Assembly (NCBI RefSeq): GCF_036370855.1 | Contig: NC_088130.1 | Location: 12,925,543 to 12,989,542, forward strand | DNA length: 64,000 bases | Reading direction: 5' to 3' | Source: Dromaius novaehollandiae | Lineage: Eukaryota > Chordata > Aves > Casuariiformes > Dromaiidae | Shown: positions 48,301 to 61,432 of the stretch, piece by piece | Position numbering within the stretch: the stretch's first letter is position 1 | Layout: each line of letters opens with the position of its first letter | Made by a program: the position numbers and the translations under genes | The notes under the pieces: generated by a model | Database searches by the model: none | The model's input: only the letters and a program-made list of their open reading frames with translations | What the model was told of the DNA's origin: nothing

Positions 48301-50560
48301 TGCAATGCTTATTTACAGTCTCTCACTTTAGGCATGTCATTTTAAGAAATACGTGAAGCATGTTAGAGAGTAAACAGAAAATGGAATGATCTTAAGGCTA
48401 ATGAATGTACCTTCCAGTGAAAGATTGAAAAGTGGGTTTGTTAGTCTAATAACGCAAAAACCTTTAAGCCCTTCCTCAAAAGAGTTTATTCAGAAGTCTT
48501 CAGAAAACTGTAACTTGGTTGTAGGACAAAAAGCAATGAGCTTAAATTTGAGGGAAAGGCATTTCAGGTGGACGTGAAGTAAAAAACCCCACGCTAACTA
48601 AAAGGAGCTTTAATAGGAGATTAGACAAATATCTGATAAAAAAAAGTTTTAGGTATAGATAGTCGTCCTTTGTTTTCTGTGATGCATTTTGTTAGGAATA
48701 TTTTCATGTAAACTTAGATCTTTGCTCAAATTTTCCTGTTCCTGCTGCTTATTTCTTACCTGAAATTTTAATTCCATGTTTGACTAAAAAAATCATTTGC
48801 AAAGCGAATACTTTTACCAGGGGATTATGCCTCAAAGAAGAGAACATAAAGCAGCAACAAAATGAAAAAAAAAAAAACATTGTCAAATCTTATTAAAAGT
48901 TTCTCCTACTAGATTTTCCTTTCTTTTTTAGAATATCTACTATCCTAATTTTATCATACAGAATATACCACAGGGATCACATGTATCCTAAGTGTGACAT
49001 ATTAAAATTCACATTAAATACCACCTGTACTCTTGAAATCATTTTTGGTTTACAGAACACAGCTCTTACAAGATACTCCTCTAAGTGTGCAACACTATTA
49101 GTAACTTTGGGCCATCAGTTTTTTTGACACACATCCTCGATGGCCACATTTCAGGTCACTAAGGTATTTTAAGTGGGACCTCAAAAATGAAAGTATCCAG
49201 AATCAGTAGTCAGTCATTTTTCAGTCTGGGGCTTTTATTGCAAATGGATTTAGGGGAATACATAAGTGGAAGGAGAAGGCCAGATTCTGTGAGTGCTTTT
49301 CAGGGGTGTGTAACTGAAGAATAAATGTATGGCTATGCAAACCTATAATAACAGCAAGACTGCCTTGCCCCACCTTTAGGGAACAGGCTGCTGAACCCCC
49401 GGGTGAGGAAGGAGAAGGAAAATTTGTGGCTCTTTCTGTGCAACCAGCAGATCTGGTCTGTAAGTCATGAGGGAACAGTCTGCTCTGACCTAATATTAAT
49501 GAATATATTTGAACCTTTCCTACCCATATTAATATAATTATTTTTACTCTCGGGTATCAAATATACTTCTCAAGCATTATGCTTAGAAGTTAAATACTTC
49601 ACTGAAGATTTAAAAGGAAAGATTGCCATGGCTGATTTAGAGATGCATAGTGCTCTGGTAGTGAGGCGTTGCACTCTGTTTGAATTCTCAGGCAGCTAAC
49701 TAATAAATGGGCAAAGTCTGAGAACACGGAAACATGAATTCTAACCAACAGGAATAAAATAGATAAGTCTACAGATAAACCTACAATAGATTATCAATTT
49801 CCAAGGAAAGCTAAGACTAGATTCTCATCTTTGCTTCAGTAACTGCTGCTTATAGGCTGAAATACATTCCTTCACTTTGATTCCCAAGAGGAAAATACCC
49901 ATAACTGCCAAAAGACAACAAGAAAAAAAAAGAAAGAAAATGTTATCCGTGATGCAAGTTGTCATGGATAACAAGCCGTAGTATTAACTGCTGATGTCAA
50001 AGTTTTGTTCCAAATCAACAACTTATTAGTCGTCTACTTCTATATACCCTCTTCCTTATGACAGTGTATTTTTTTATAGAATAATTAAAGGATTTTAGTG
50101 TTAAAAAGACAAGTCAATTGACCTATTTGTGTGCCCTTTTCTCACACAATAAACTGAAAGTTAAGACTAACAAGTTAAACAACACTGTTGATTGTCAAAT
50201 CTGTTAGGCAATGCCATTGGGCAAGGCTGTTGCTTAAGGCAGTGTAACCTGAGAATGATAGGGGAAGAAATGCGGTTTGACCAGAGTGGGTAAGTAGAAA
50301 AAGGTGAGGGTTTTCTGCAAAACATTTTGCATAGTGTATTTTTGTCTGGATTAACCTGAGGAGTAGTTTGTGACAATAGAAACAGATTTCTACATGTAAA
50401 ATATCATCAGAAATTTATTGTTAAATTACTTTCAAGAGATGAGATGGGGTTATAAGAGATACCCTTCTCCAAAAATGAAAACCTAGTGACGCACAAATCC
50501 TCAACTTAACAATACCAAGGCTGAATTCATTGCATAAAGAATGACTTGCCTATAACTATA

Positions 50561-50598
50561 CTATAACTGCAGGCATATACGCTATAACTGCAGGCATA
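50561..50598 (+). repeat. 21-bp tandem duplication
   Basis: CTATAACTGCAGGCATA occurs at 50561-50577 and again at 50582-50598, separated by four bases. Confidence 0.85.
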
Positions 50599-52870
50599 AG
50601 GATCACAGAGCAACCTGCTGTTACTCTGGTGCAATGCTCAATTCGAAGCAAGGACCAGACTAGTGTGCAAGACCATCCAATCCATAGGTAATAGGATAGC
50701 AGCCACTATTACATCCAGAGACAAGAGAAGAGGCCCTGAACGGCCCCTTTCTAGCCACCAAACTATGCTGAATATTGCAGCTATATTCCAGCACTTGACT
50801 AGTTGCAGAGCGATCCTGATCAGCAATAGAAATGACAATTCCCAGTTCTTCGTATGACAGAAACAATGTGGTCTTGATGATCAGCACCCATTTGGTCAGG
50901 ACATTTTAAGAAGCCTCTGCTGATTTTTATCTGCATCAAGTTTCACACCTCATTTTTCAAGTAAGAAGGGGGAAACAGTTTGTCCATCTGTCCAAGTCAA
51001 GGGAGCAGTCTTGCCACCTTCTCTCTCTTCTGTTGAGCTATACTTAAAAGTGACCCCTGAAAGTCTTCTCCCTGTCCTTCCCCATCCTGCATCCAAGCAC
51101 AGGGGGCAGGATAGACCCCATGCAACTTCTTGATGTGTTTATGAGGAAGGCTCATGTGTGCACCTGTGTTCTGGATAACATTCAAGAGCAGAGAGCCTGT
51201 GCATCCCTGGAATGGTCCTGTAACAAGGAGCTAGCACAAAGCTTGCTCACAGACAGACCTCTATACAATGTTATCAGAACATCTACTTTATATATATTAT
51301 ATATTCTTCTGTCACGGCAGGCAACTTTTTTGTGGTCTAGTGCTACCTCCCTAAAGACGAGTGGGTAAAATTAGGGTGGGGCCCAGACCGAGCTCCAGGT
51401 TAATTTACCCCAACCACACCCCACAAATCACAAACTTCAGCAAATTCCTGCCCTGGATAGGTTTGAGAAATTGCTTTGAATGCTAAGTCACTTTGCAATT
51501 TTGTCATTTTGATGAAAATCACAGCGTTTTGTGCTTTAACATGCAATCAATATAATCTTAAATAATACCGACAAGAAACAGATGCAAAGGTATTATTGGT
51601 TTAAGTCTTCTTTTTCTGGCATAGCCTTGAAATGCCAGTTTATTGCACAGAGAAATTAATCTGAAGGATGTTTATTATATTAACATATCAAGATGTATGA
51701 ATATTTAGATCTGTGCATTATCAATTTAAATATTGAATTTGCAGAATCAAGGAAAGATACCATATAATCCTGGACAACCCTTTACAGCATCCTTTTTCAG
51801 ATGTCAGGAGCAGCTCACTGTAGGTTAAGCTGTGCCTCATGTTCCAACAGTTCCCAGCCATGTAACACACTTGTATGAATTGCAATTTGAATTAATTACA
51901 TATTTGATGATTTGCAGAAACTGTTAGAACCCCATTAGGTGCTGGTCTTAATGGTCTGTGAAAATAACCTGAAGTCAAGGAAAGCTCCATCTGACTCTCT
52001 GACCGTAGCGTTGTTTTAGCTGCTAGCCTTTAGCTTATATGACACTTAGCAATTAGCATTAAAATTAAAATATTAATAAATAATATATATTAACATATAA
52101 TACCCCCTGTGCAAGGGGCCTCTGGAGGAGCAACCAATGAGATAACTCTCGGTCACTAATGCCTAATAATTTCTGCAGTGCTTTTTCTTTATCTAGAAGG
52201 TATTAAATGAATTAATGCCACTGCTGACAATATCATGGGTAAAACATCCTACATGCTAGACTAAACGTTGAGGCAATATATTAAAAAGTGGTCCAAGAAT
52301 ATAAAAGCTGTGTTTCAGGTTGCAACACTGATTTTTTCTTGACATTGGAGATCATGATTACGCTCTATCAGAATCAAATGACTGATTTTAATCTCTCTAT
52401 GTGGAGATTTTCCTTAAATAAACTAGTCTAAATACTATAGAGTTTGCCTTGCCTCGCTCTTTTTATTATAGGATGTGATAAGTAGGAGAGCGTGATGATC
52501 TTTCTGAAAAAAAGATGCATTTCTATTTGTACTGTGCATATTATCTCATTAAAAAAGAAGAAAAGAAAATTTTCAGAATATGCAGTTTGGTGAGGGTTTT
52601 TTTCTGTTTCTTTCCTTTTTTTTTTTTTTTTTTTGCTTTTGCTTAGAGCAATATTTCACTTCTGAAGAAAATATCCCCCTATCATCACGATCCTGGCTCT
52701 GGAAGAAGAGGAATTTTGTTTCTCCTGCTGCTAAAAGCCAAAGCAAAACAGGTGATGTTAGCCTCTTTTATTTGCAAACAGTGGCACACACCAAATGGTT
52801 AGAAATCATCATCAAAAAAAAAGTTACCATTATAATAGAGGTTTGACTTTTTTTTTTTTTTTTAATAGAG

Positions 52871-52918
52871 TGTTTACTCTAATCACAGGTATAGTGTTTT
52901 TACTCTAATTGCAGGTAT
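52871..52918 (+). repeat. Imperfect tandem duplication, about 24-26 bp
   Basis: TGTTTACTCTAATCACAGGT is followed directly by a copy reading TGTTTTTACTCTAATTGCAGGT. It lies just after a 16-bp T tract. Confidence 0.75.
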
Positions 52919-53319
52919 CACATGTGCTGAGGAGATGTCTGTCTTAGGCCTGGCTGGAAACCTTTGACAGGCCACACAGGTGGGACTGCAGGCTTGGGGT
53001 CTCTCATCCCAGACCGAAGGTGGTGTGACTGAGCACATTTGTGATTTTTTCAATGTTACTGATCCAGTCTAGCTGTTTATAAAGCTAATCTGTTCTGTCC
53101 AGTTGTAAGCCCAAGGTCCGGTCTCAACCACTTTCCCTCTATATTTCAGTTTGTGGGGGAGACGGAAGCAGAAGAGCACATTTGGAAAAGCAGAATACAG
53201 CTTAGTCATACTAATTGCTAGTTTCAGATATGACCCTACAGCTACATTAACTGGCACACTGGCATTTGTGATAACCAAGTATCTGTGAGGTTGAAAGACT
53301 AATGAGGTAACTTACTGTT

Positions 53320-53515
53320 GTCATATCCAGCACTTTAGCTTGTATTACAATAGCCCTCGGCCGAGTTGGCTCAGTGTGCTGGCACCACCCTTGTACGTCA
53401 TGGGCAGACCATTGCGTGTTAGCAGTCACAGCACCACTTAAGTGGACAGTTACGGTGCTGGATGAAATAGGATCCGCTGCAGTGACTAAGTCTGTATTCC
53501 CCAATGCTCTAATTG
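53320..53515 (-). other. Exon-like open stretch, unidentified
   Basis: On the minus strand an acceptor-like GGTTGCAG (its AG at 53,520-53,519) is followed by an open frame that runs into a strong donor GTAAGT (53,318 downward). The first residues read AIRALGNTDLVTAADP, and the frame ends RAIVIQAKVLDMTT before the donor. Its Ala/Thr/Val-rich composition and retained CpGs differ from the Leu/Phe/Lys-rich spurious frames around it. A stop lies just upstream of the acceptor in the same frame. I do not recognise a domain; it may be an exon of an unannotated transcript or a relic of a mobile element. Confidence 0.25.
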
Positions 53516-56500
53516 CTGCAACCTAGGCGGGTCCCGAAGTGGCTTTGGAGCAAAACATGAATATACCTGCCATCTACGTGAACATCGGTAATAACATTGC
53601 AGTAGCCCTACAACCGTAAATAACACACCGGGCCTCACCTTCCCCTGAAGTTAGTTTGAGACCTAACGATTCAGTGATTTCAGCTGCAGAGGACTGACTG
53701 ATCTGTTAGGGATCAGATTAGGTTAAAGAGTATTGGAGCTCTGTTGAAGAGTCATGCTACAGTTTGGGGTACAGAGAAATTTCCATGGGGCTTTTCCTTT
53801 TTGGAACTCTGTGAAGTCAAACCATAAACTTAACAAGGTCAACTGCATAAAAATGTCAGAGATGAGATGCCAGGAGAGAACCGAGTTAATTCAACTCCTG
53901 CTGAAGTCAATGAAGATTGAATTTATTCAGGATATTGACTGCTGAACTTGAAATTCTTTAGGAAATATAAGTAAAAAGGCCCAGTGATCCAAACTCAGGC
54001 ACGAAAGAATTTTTTGCTATTGTTCTGCTTGTGAGTTTTCCCCCATTAAGATACAATCACATTAGACTGTTGGAGCTGTGATTCTTGTTATTCTGGTTAC
54101 TTCTGATAGCTGATCTGCAATGAAATAAGGAAGAAAAAATATGAAAGTAGAACTGAATCTTCTGACAAATATTCCACTGGAAGTTTTCCAAGGAGAATGT
54201 CACCTTATCAAAATCAAAACTTTTCATGGGGATACCAGGACATTATAGACAGAAGAGCCTTCAGTATGGACCTAGAATGGAAATTCATATTGGCACCAGA
54301 GAGAGATACACTCCAAAATGTCCAGTACTGAAATACTTAAGGCAAGCACTTATGTTCTTGCTCCACTGAAGATGAGGAAGTTGAACCTCAGGTTATGTTT
54401 CAGTAGATTAGCGCACACACAGAACAGCCCAGCCTCGTGGCACCCCTTTCTGCACTGCAGAAAATTGAAGAGTTTAAAAGTTTCCATGCTGTGCTGTGCT
54501 GCTCAGGCAGTCTGGCATGAGCCTTTAGCCGGTTTCCTTAGCATCCGCGGCACAGGCCTTTCTGTGAATTTGTCTGAAGCACAATTCAATAATGCAAGAC
54601 ATCGACAGGCCTGAGGCATGTTCTCATGGCTGCTCCTCAGATGTTTATTGTGGGCAACCATGCCAGATGATGTGTGGCTTGCCAGTGCTTTGTGATTGCT
54701 TGTGATCATTAAAAATACAAAAAGATAAACATTGTCTGTAACCACATGAAGCCTATCTGGGTGCATTTTGGCTGGAATTACAACTACTCATACCTCAAGG
54801 AAACTGCAGACCTCCCTAGCTCTGTGCACACTATCTAACCCAGGCATCCGTGCTTTTATAGCAGAGCTTCTACCAGTGGTAAAGCTGGCGTGCAGTACTT
54901 CTGGGCATGTGGCTCCCATTTCACAAGGCCTAATCCTGTGAAACCCCCACTGCCATCGAGATCCTGAGCATAATACCATTTTGAGCAAGTTGCTCTAGTA
55001 TATTTATAATTATATCAGAATTGGTAGACTCCTTCCAGCCCTTTTCTGTTCTGTAAACTCGCTGATAAACCTGCAGGCAAATGTACAGACTGGATTCCAT
55101 CCACCTCTATTCTTTAACTCTCTAAATATAGACACAGTTCAACAAGCAGTGGAAATAGCTTCCCCTCAGAGAATGAGAGTTTTTGTCACAGACTAATTTC
55201 TCCTGGTTGGAAAGGAAAGAGCTTCCTAATAAATGAAACGGACAATAATAAATTCAAAAATAACAGTCTTATCTTTTATCTTATAGATGATGCTAATATG
55301 GACAAATAAAATCATATTAATTATTCTATCTGGACATTTTGACCAACCTGTACTAAATCCTTAATTTCGATATTTATTGTACAGAAAAAAAAGGAACTTC
55401 ATAAAATAACTACCTTTAATAGAAATTAGCCTTTTCTGGAGATATGTGAATTTCCTTACAGAGCCCTTTGTCTTCCCTCAGTCCATAGCTGCAAGTGATC
55501 AGATTCAGTCTGAGCAAATAACTTCCTATTTATGTTACACTGCTTTTTGGATTAATAACATTCCCATTAAAGTCAATGAAGGTTTGACATCACTTCTAAT
55601 GCCAGCAAAACTGAGCTATTCCACTGACTTTGCTGACTGCAAAACCAAGCCCTTTTTCCATCTCACAAAAGCAATTGGTTGTGAGAAGGGATACAGAACA
55701 TATAGATCTCCTCCTCAGAATACCAGTCATTGCTAAGTTTAAAATTTTGGTCTTATAATAAAAGAAAATAGATTTAATGTGCACATGCATGCCTTGCCCA
55801 AGATGTATTTTTGGTACAAGAAAAGGATTGCAATTTTGTGTTTCATTTGGACCAATGGCTATTATATGAGAAGTTTGACAGAACATGCTTTTGAGTATTA
55901 AACCTGTATGTTTTCTCTAATGGCTGAGTATTATTGCATTGTTGCTATTGGCGAAAAAAAGCTGAATATTTTATGTTTGCAAAGAAAACAAGTGCCATGC
56001 CAGACCATTTGTCTTTGCTCTGAGATCCTCTGAAAAATTCCCTTTATATAACAACATATAACATGGCACATCTGCTGCTTCTTTTCTCTTATCTGCTTTT
56101 GGGAGGGATTTGTTATGAGGAAGGAGGAAATTGAGAGTGCAGTGCAGTAAAATTTTTCTGTTTTACTTTGTTTTGATCACTTAAAAATGCACGTTCAAAT
56201 ATGCAAATATTTTTACTTCACCAGGAAAATGTTTCCTTAAAATTGCAATATGATAATAATATTAATAATAATGATAATGTAACATAATGATATGGTAATA
56301 CAATGCTTTTCCATGTCGGCATACTTTGGTGTCTTGATTTTTTTAAAGAATAACTTCTCTGGTACCAGGAAGCAAAAAATAAAGGCAATGAGACTTTGGA
56401 ATTTCATCCCCCGGACTGAGTGATCCTCTTCCATCTGTTTACCTGTTTCAAGCAGTACTATGTATTCCAAGCAGCACTTGTATTCCTGTCCTTCTTTCAA

Positions 56501-59500
56501 AATTGCCACTGGCCTCTCCTATAAAAAGAAAATAACCTCTTCCCATGGAGCAGTTTATGTTGGTGCAATGAATAAGAAAGAATTCACTATAGAAAAAAAA
56601 AAGTGTCTAAACAGAGAAACATGTGGCATGTGATAAAGCTGCAAGGCAGACCTCAGAACATATGCTGCATAACCCCTGGACATTAGAGTGCTACATTTTA
56701 TTGCAGTTGGCATGAAACAGCACAGAAGTACCACGTGATAGGGAAACAGCCGTTTTCAGCGGCTGCTACATCTGGAGCGCACTGTGCGTTCTTAAGCAGT
56801 TCTTTCTCCACACAAAATATCAGCGGGGAATGGCTTAGCTGTAAAATGAGCATGCAAAGACTGACTGCTCCTATTTTAAATTATGACTTTTAATTAAAAG
56901 GGGAAAAAAACCGCTATGCTTCACAGCCATCAGTTTTTAATATAAAATAAGGTTTCATCTAGACCAAGCAGGTTCCTCAGCATAGCCTGTGGTCCATATC
57001 CCTGAACCATCACAGCTGGGGGTGTAGCTGCAGAGAGTTGTTGCTCCCTCTCCTTGCTATGATAACTGGTTATGCACTGAAAACTTGCATTAAGGACAGC
57101 AGACCCCCTCCCATGCCAGAGTTGGCACTCAGATGTGCTCGCACCTGTGTAAAAGAGACGCACGGAGCACGCCGATTTCAGACACAGCCTCGCAGAGTCA
57201 CTGCGAGACGTGTGGCAGCCCTGTCCCCAGGGCAGCACTGAAGACTGATGTTTCACGGGAAGTTAGTTTGGTTTCCTCATCGCGGAGATACAGGCTAGCA
57301 CAGCTCCTGTCTCATCCCTTGACCATATATCTTTATAAGAGATGAACTGGAATCACAGCTCTCCCTATTTCTTTCATTCTGTAAGAAGATGGTTAATTCT
57401 CTGAAATGTTTCCTGTTCCTTTTAACGACGTCTCATTGCTTTCAAACAACAGCTATAAATGCCCTACCTGTTCCCTAAAAAGCTGACTGACCGATGTTTC
57501 CCTGCCTTCCAATAGCTGTTTATCCTTTCGCTCTGGCTGGGTTGATAAGCCTGGCCCCATGAAGCTTTATTAGGCCTCACAGGCTTTAACCCTCTCCTGC
57601 TCTCGGGGAGAGAAGTTCTGTCCCCTGGCGCCGTCCAGAGAAACTTAACCTCTTGCTTCAGATTTCCATGTTATCTCAGGACTGGAGGGAAGCAAGCTGA
57701 CTTAAAAAAAGTTTCCAGGATTTATTGATTTAAGGGCTTAAAAGCTTGATTCCTGCAGCAGACAAGCTGTAGACAATACAAAAAAGACTGAATTAGCAGA
57801 TGGATGGCTAGATAAATAAATGCAAAGGAAACCAGTATGCATAACTATAGATATATGCTCATACCTTTTTTTAATCATCAGTTCTGGTTTTTTTAATGAA
57901 ACAGAAAAAGATAAGTAACCCTTTCCTGCAAATGCATATATTTACATGCATTTTGTTTTCTATGTAGCCTGCACAAGCTGCATCTTTACTTTTCAGTGTG
58001 AGAATTATTAATGTGAGGACCTTTTACATTCCTCAACAAGCAGTTAGCAGTTGTATGTATGTACAGGACAACCACCAGCTAATACTCAGGGGAAAGAGTG
58101 ACAAAATAATGCTACATGCTACATTTCCTTGGAGGATGTACAGAAAGTTCCTGCACTGACAGAGGAACTAGGACTCTACATGAAAATTAAAGCTTTTATC
58201 TAAAATTGTTACCCCCTGTAAAGTTCCAAAATAGTCTTAGAAATGGAAACAATACTATCAGGGACCTAAAGCTGAAAAGAAATAATGTGTTGAGATTCAC
58301 TGTTGGGAGTGAGGGTGACATGAAAATTAACCTTTTAAATAGAAAACAAATCTATTCAGGTTGCACACCAAGGAATCGGTTCGCCTCCATTTCTAAAATT
58401 ATAGGCCTCTCATTTTGCATCTTAAATAAGGGTAGGCAGAAATAAATAACATCTCAGGGAAGGAAAGGATGCCAAAATGTAGTTTTGTAGGATAAGCTAA
58501 TCCCCCCGCCCAAAATCCCAAAGCCAGTCATGCTATTATCTAAAATGCTATATAGAAACAATTAGAGGTTAAGTAAAGCTCCAAATTACTTCCAATATTT
58601 TGTTATTGATTACTATGTGTACCCTTACTATATAGATGAATCAAGTATTTTTCTCCTTGTTCTTCAGAAGTATCCACTATTAAACCTCCCACTCTAAAAG
58701 ATCAAGCATGGATATTTCTTTGCAGATGTCTTTGATGTAATTCCCTACTTACAAAGGGAAGGTTGAGGGAGAACCCATTGTCACTAACACTGTATATTTT
58801 TATATTTAGGTTAGAAAGTGAGGCTCTTTCCAAGCACCAAGGAATGCACAGATCTCGCCATGCTGATCTTACAGCCTGAGAGAAGTGTGCCAGGTCTCAC
58901 CTTGAACTGTGAGAGTGCTCTCATTCAGACTAAGTTGTGATCATGAGATAAGCTTTCCTTCGAATTGCTGCCACTAGATTGCAGGCTGGTTAGCCTAGCC
59001 ATAAAGCAAAGTAGACTTTTAGCCTCAGTCAAAACTGGTAGCAACCTGACTGCAAGAATGAGAACTTATCAAAGCTTATTATGTTTAGTTCTTTCCTTCT
59101 AAATCGCTGTTATTTAGGGTACCGAAGTGAAACTGATGATAGATTAAGATATTTTATAGTGTAACCCTTTTCATTAAAAACGAATGTGAAAAAGCCCTGT
59201 TTGTATCTTGACCGCAGTAGGAATCAAACAGGTGACAGCTTTCTCTTTACAGATACAAGCCTCTTACCAGTAAATACTCTACTCAAAAGCTGCTCTCATC
59301 TTTATTCTTACCTTAAAACTTATTTACAAGTATTTTGCTAGCGCTTCCATCTTTCTCTTCCCACAGTGTTTCTGCTGCTTCTTTCTCTCACTTGTTCAGG
59401 GTACTATTGAACAATACTGTATTTGCATTTAACCTTCATGAAACCCTCCTACTCAGTTAACACTATAGCTTGCGTAAGTCTGTGGTTCTGGACAGAGCTC

Positions 59501-60280
59501 TTATGCTTCAGCTTTTTTATTGCATAGATAAGTTTAAATGCTTTTTATATTCATTTTGAGTGAAAAACAATGTTATCGTTATGGTTTCAATAAGATTTCA
59601 TCCAACCCCCAGCCTAATATCACCTGCCTTTCAGGTTGCTTGGAAGCTATTATCTAAATGCGAACCTTCCTGCATTGTCTGTTTGACAAGTGCTACTGAG
59701 CAAACTGATGGAGCAAACAAAAAAAAATATTCCAGACTGTGGTGATGGTGGGAGGGAAGGAGCGGTGAAACCAGTCTGACCCTAGTTACAGTGTGATTAC
59801 TCTTATGACATTTATTACATGGAAACACTATACAGTTATAATAAGCTTTTGGTGGCCCAAAATCACCAGACAAAATAATCTCCAACAGAAACAGCAAAGG
59901 CTGTCTCCTTTTCATTATTAATGGAAATCTTCCCTTATGCTTCTCTAGAAGTGTGGGGATAATTAGGGAGAAGAAACAGCAGTAGGGCAAGAGATTCACT
60001 GACGATCCGAGTCTGTCTAGGGGAGGTGATGAAATCCTGTAATCATGCCCTGAGTGACTAAAGTTTTCTCTCTAGGAATTTTGGCCTACAGCAATATACT
60101 GTGATCACGTCTCAGAAAGGTCTTCACTTCTGCTGTTTGCACATGAAGAAGAAAAAGTGGAGATTACAGAAAAGAGAGACAGAGAAGGAAACAAATATTT
60201 AGTGTGATAAAGCATCAAAAATCAAATTAAGAGCCTACTGGTATTGGAGCCTGCTGTGCAGGCCTGAGGTGAATCTGAGT
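53516..60280. other. Upstream flank of ANXA1, distal part
   Basis: About 6.8 kb without a supportable gene. An (ATA)n-like stretch lies at 56,250-56,280. A GC- and CpG-richer patch at about 57,100-57,260 holds overlapping short frames on both strands that I treat as composition effects. Confidence 0.5.
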
Positions 60281-60466
60281 TTAAGCTGCGCTTTCTGTGT
60301 AAGATGGAGAGCTGCAGTCGTTAGAGGATACACTGCGCATGAGGGTTAGCTGTGAAACAGCAGTCTGAGAAGCGCTTTGCGAGACGGAGTGGTGGGTGAT
60401 GTTTTTAACAACTGCTGTGGCGTGCTGTATTTCAGCGTGGTGCAGTTGCCCCTGATAGACTCCACT
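60281..60466 (-). other. Exon-like open stretch, unidentified
   Basis: On the minus strand a strong acceptor TTTTCTTTCCAG precedes 60,466. It is followed by an open frame starting SGVYQGQLHHAEIQHATAVV and ending DCSSPSYTESAA, then TAA at 60,281-60,283. Ser, Thr, Gln and His are common and several CpGs are kept. No domain is recognised. It may be a terminal exon of an unannotated gene, an old pseudogene fragment, or chance. Confidence 0.25.
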
Positions 60467-60904
60467 CTGGAAAGAAAAGCATCCAGGCAAGTAAGAAGAT
60501 AACTCAGTTCCTTATGAGTTTATCTATGGGAAATGAAGTTAGCAGTACTTTAAAGAGCAGATTAGGAAAAAACAGTATTGCCAGGTGCACACTGAGCTTC
60601 GCCATGAGTGTTGTGGTCCATTCTAGCCCAGAAGAAGATCAAGTGAAGATCATTTATCTTTACAAAGCACAATCCCTACCCAAGTAGATCAGTGCAAAAG
60701 CTGATGAAAGGTTTTTTTTATGACAATAATATCCTTTTGCCGGACATAAACAGTCTCCTACACTCTTCAGCTAAAAAACTGCCCAAACTTCTGGGGTCCA
60801 ATATCCTTCAGGATGTGTTCCACTTGTGCTACATCCTTGGATTTATTCAAGCAGGAGCAGTCCTAGTATTTTATTACCAACAATCACTTTTTTTCCCCCC
60901 CCAG

Positions 60905-61260
60905 AAGCATGGGTGCAAACAGTCATACCTTCAGTCTCTCAAGTCCCTGAAGATGCAGTAAGGAGTGATGCTGAACCTAAATCACAGACCACCATTCACT
61001 CATCTGTTCCTCTACCAGGCAGTGTTATTGATTATTCAGATGAGATACAGGAACAGCCTTCCTGTGTGATTAAAAGTGTTATGACTGAAGAGGAACCTGA
61101 TCAGAGTAAGCAGCCACTTTGTGCCTCAGATATTCAGAACGACGCTGTACTTTATTTTCCACAGAAGGGCAGACTGGTAGCCCACGACTGCATTGTACCA
61201 GATTATGCAGCAGAACTGCATAAACGTTATAGTCTACATCTCATCATCAGCATTGAATAG
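60905..61260 (+). pseudogene. Coding-like terminal exon or decayed gene fragment, unidentified
   Basis: After a long T/C tract ending CAG (60,902-60,904) a frame stays open to TAG at 61,258-61,260. The product is hydrophilic and coding-like: EAWVQTVIPSVSQVPEDAVR, then SVIDYSDEIQEQPSCVIK, then FPQKGRLVAHDCIVPDYAAE, about 118 residues in all. Asp, Glu, Ser, Pro and Gln are frequent, unlike spurious frames nearby. After about 61,235 another frame becomes coding-like (NMDEHEYGLHGKVPTTIQHM) and stays open to 61,432, which suggests a frameshift and hence decay. AATAAA follows at 61,405-61,410. I cannot name the parent protein. Alternatives are a genuine last exon or a retrocopy fragment. Confidence 0.35.
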
Positions 61261-61404
61261 CTTGAATATGGATGAACATGAATATGGATTACATGGGAAA
61301 GTCCCCACCACGATTCAGCATATGGGTAATAGAACTGGTCCTCCTGCGCAAGAGATGCGTATCAGCCTTATGCCCACTAAAACCAAAGCTAGCAGGAGAA
61401 CAGA

Positions 61405-61410
61405 AATAAA
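61405..61410 (+). terminator. Possible poly(A) signal of the exon-like stretch
   Basis: AATAAA 145 bases after the TAG of the plus-strand open stretch. The motif is common by chance in AT-rich DNA. Confidence 0.3.
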
Positions 61411-61432
61411 CTTATATGTTCTGTATCTTTAA

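Larger units (their letters stand above)
39700..53300. other. Upstream flank of ANXA1, proximal part
   Basis: About 13.6 kb with no supportable gene. It contains a C tract near 40,648-40,658, a 22-bp A tract (43,199-43,220), a 73-base imperfect hairpin (45,245-45,317), two short tandem duplications (50,561-50,598 and about 52,871-52,918) and T tracts (52,616-52,634 and 52,848-52,863). Stretches near 41,225-41,290 and 51,450-52,220 are rich in TAAT/ATTA words and resemble conserved non-coding elements, which is inference only. Confidence 0.55.

Noticed and set aside
53360-53430. tRNA gene or tRNA-derived SINE
   Set aside because: An A-box-like motif is present, but I find no convincing B box (GGTTCGANNCC) at the right spacing and no cloverleaf.
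56930-57345. Possible gene in the CpG-richer patch
   Set aside because: Frames occur on both strands with Cys/Arg/Ser-rich composition explained by base content; no splice-site arrangement stands out.
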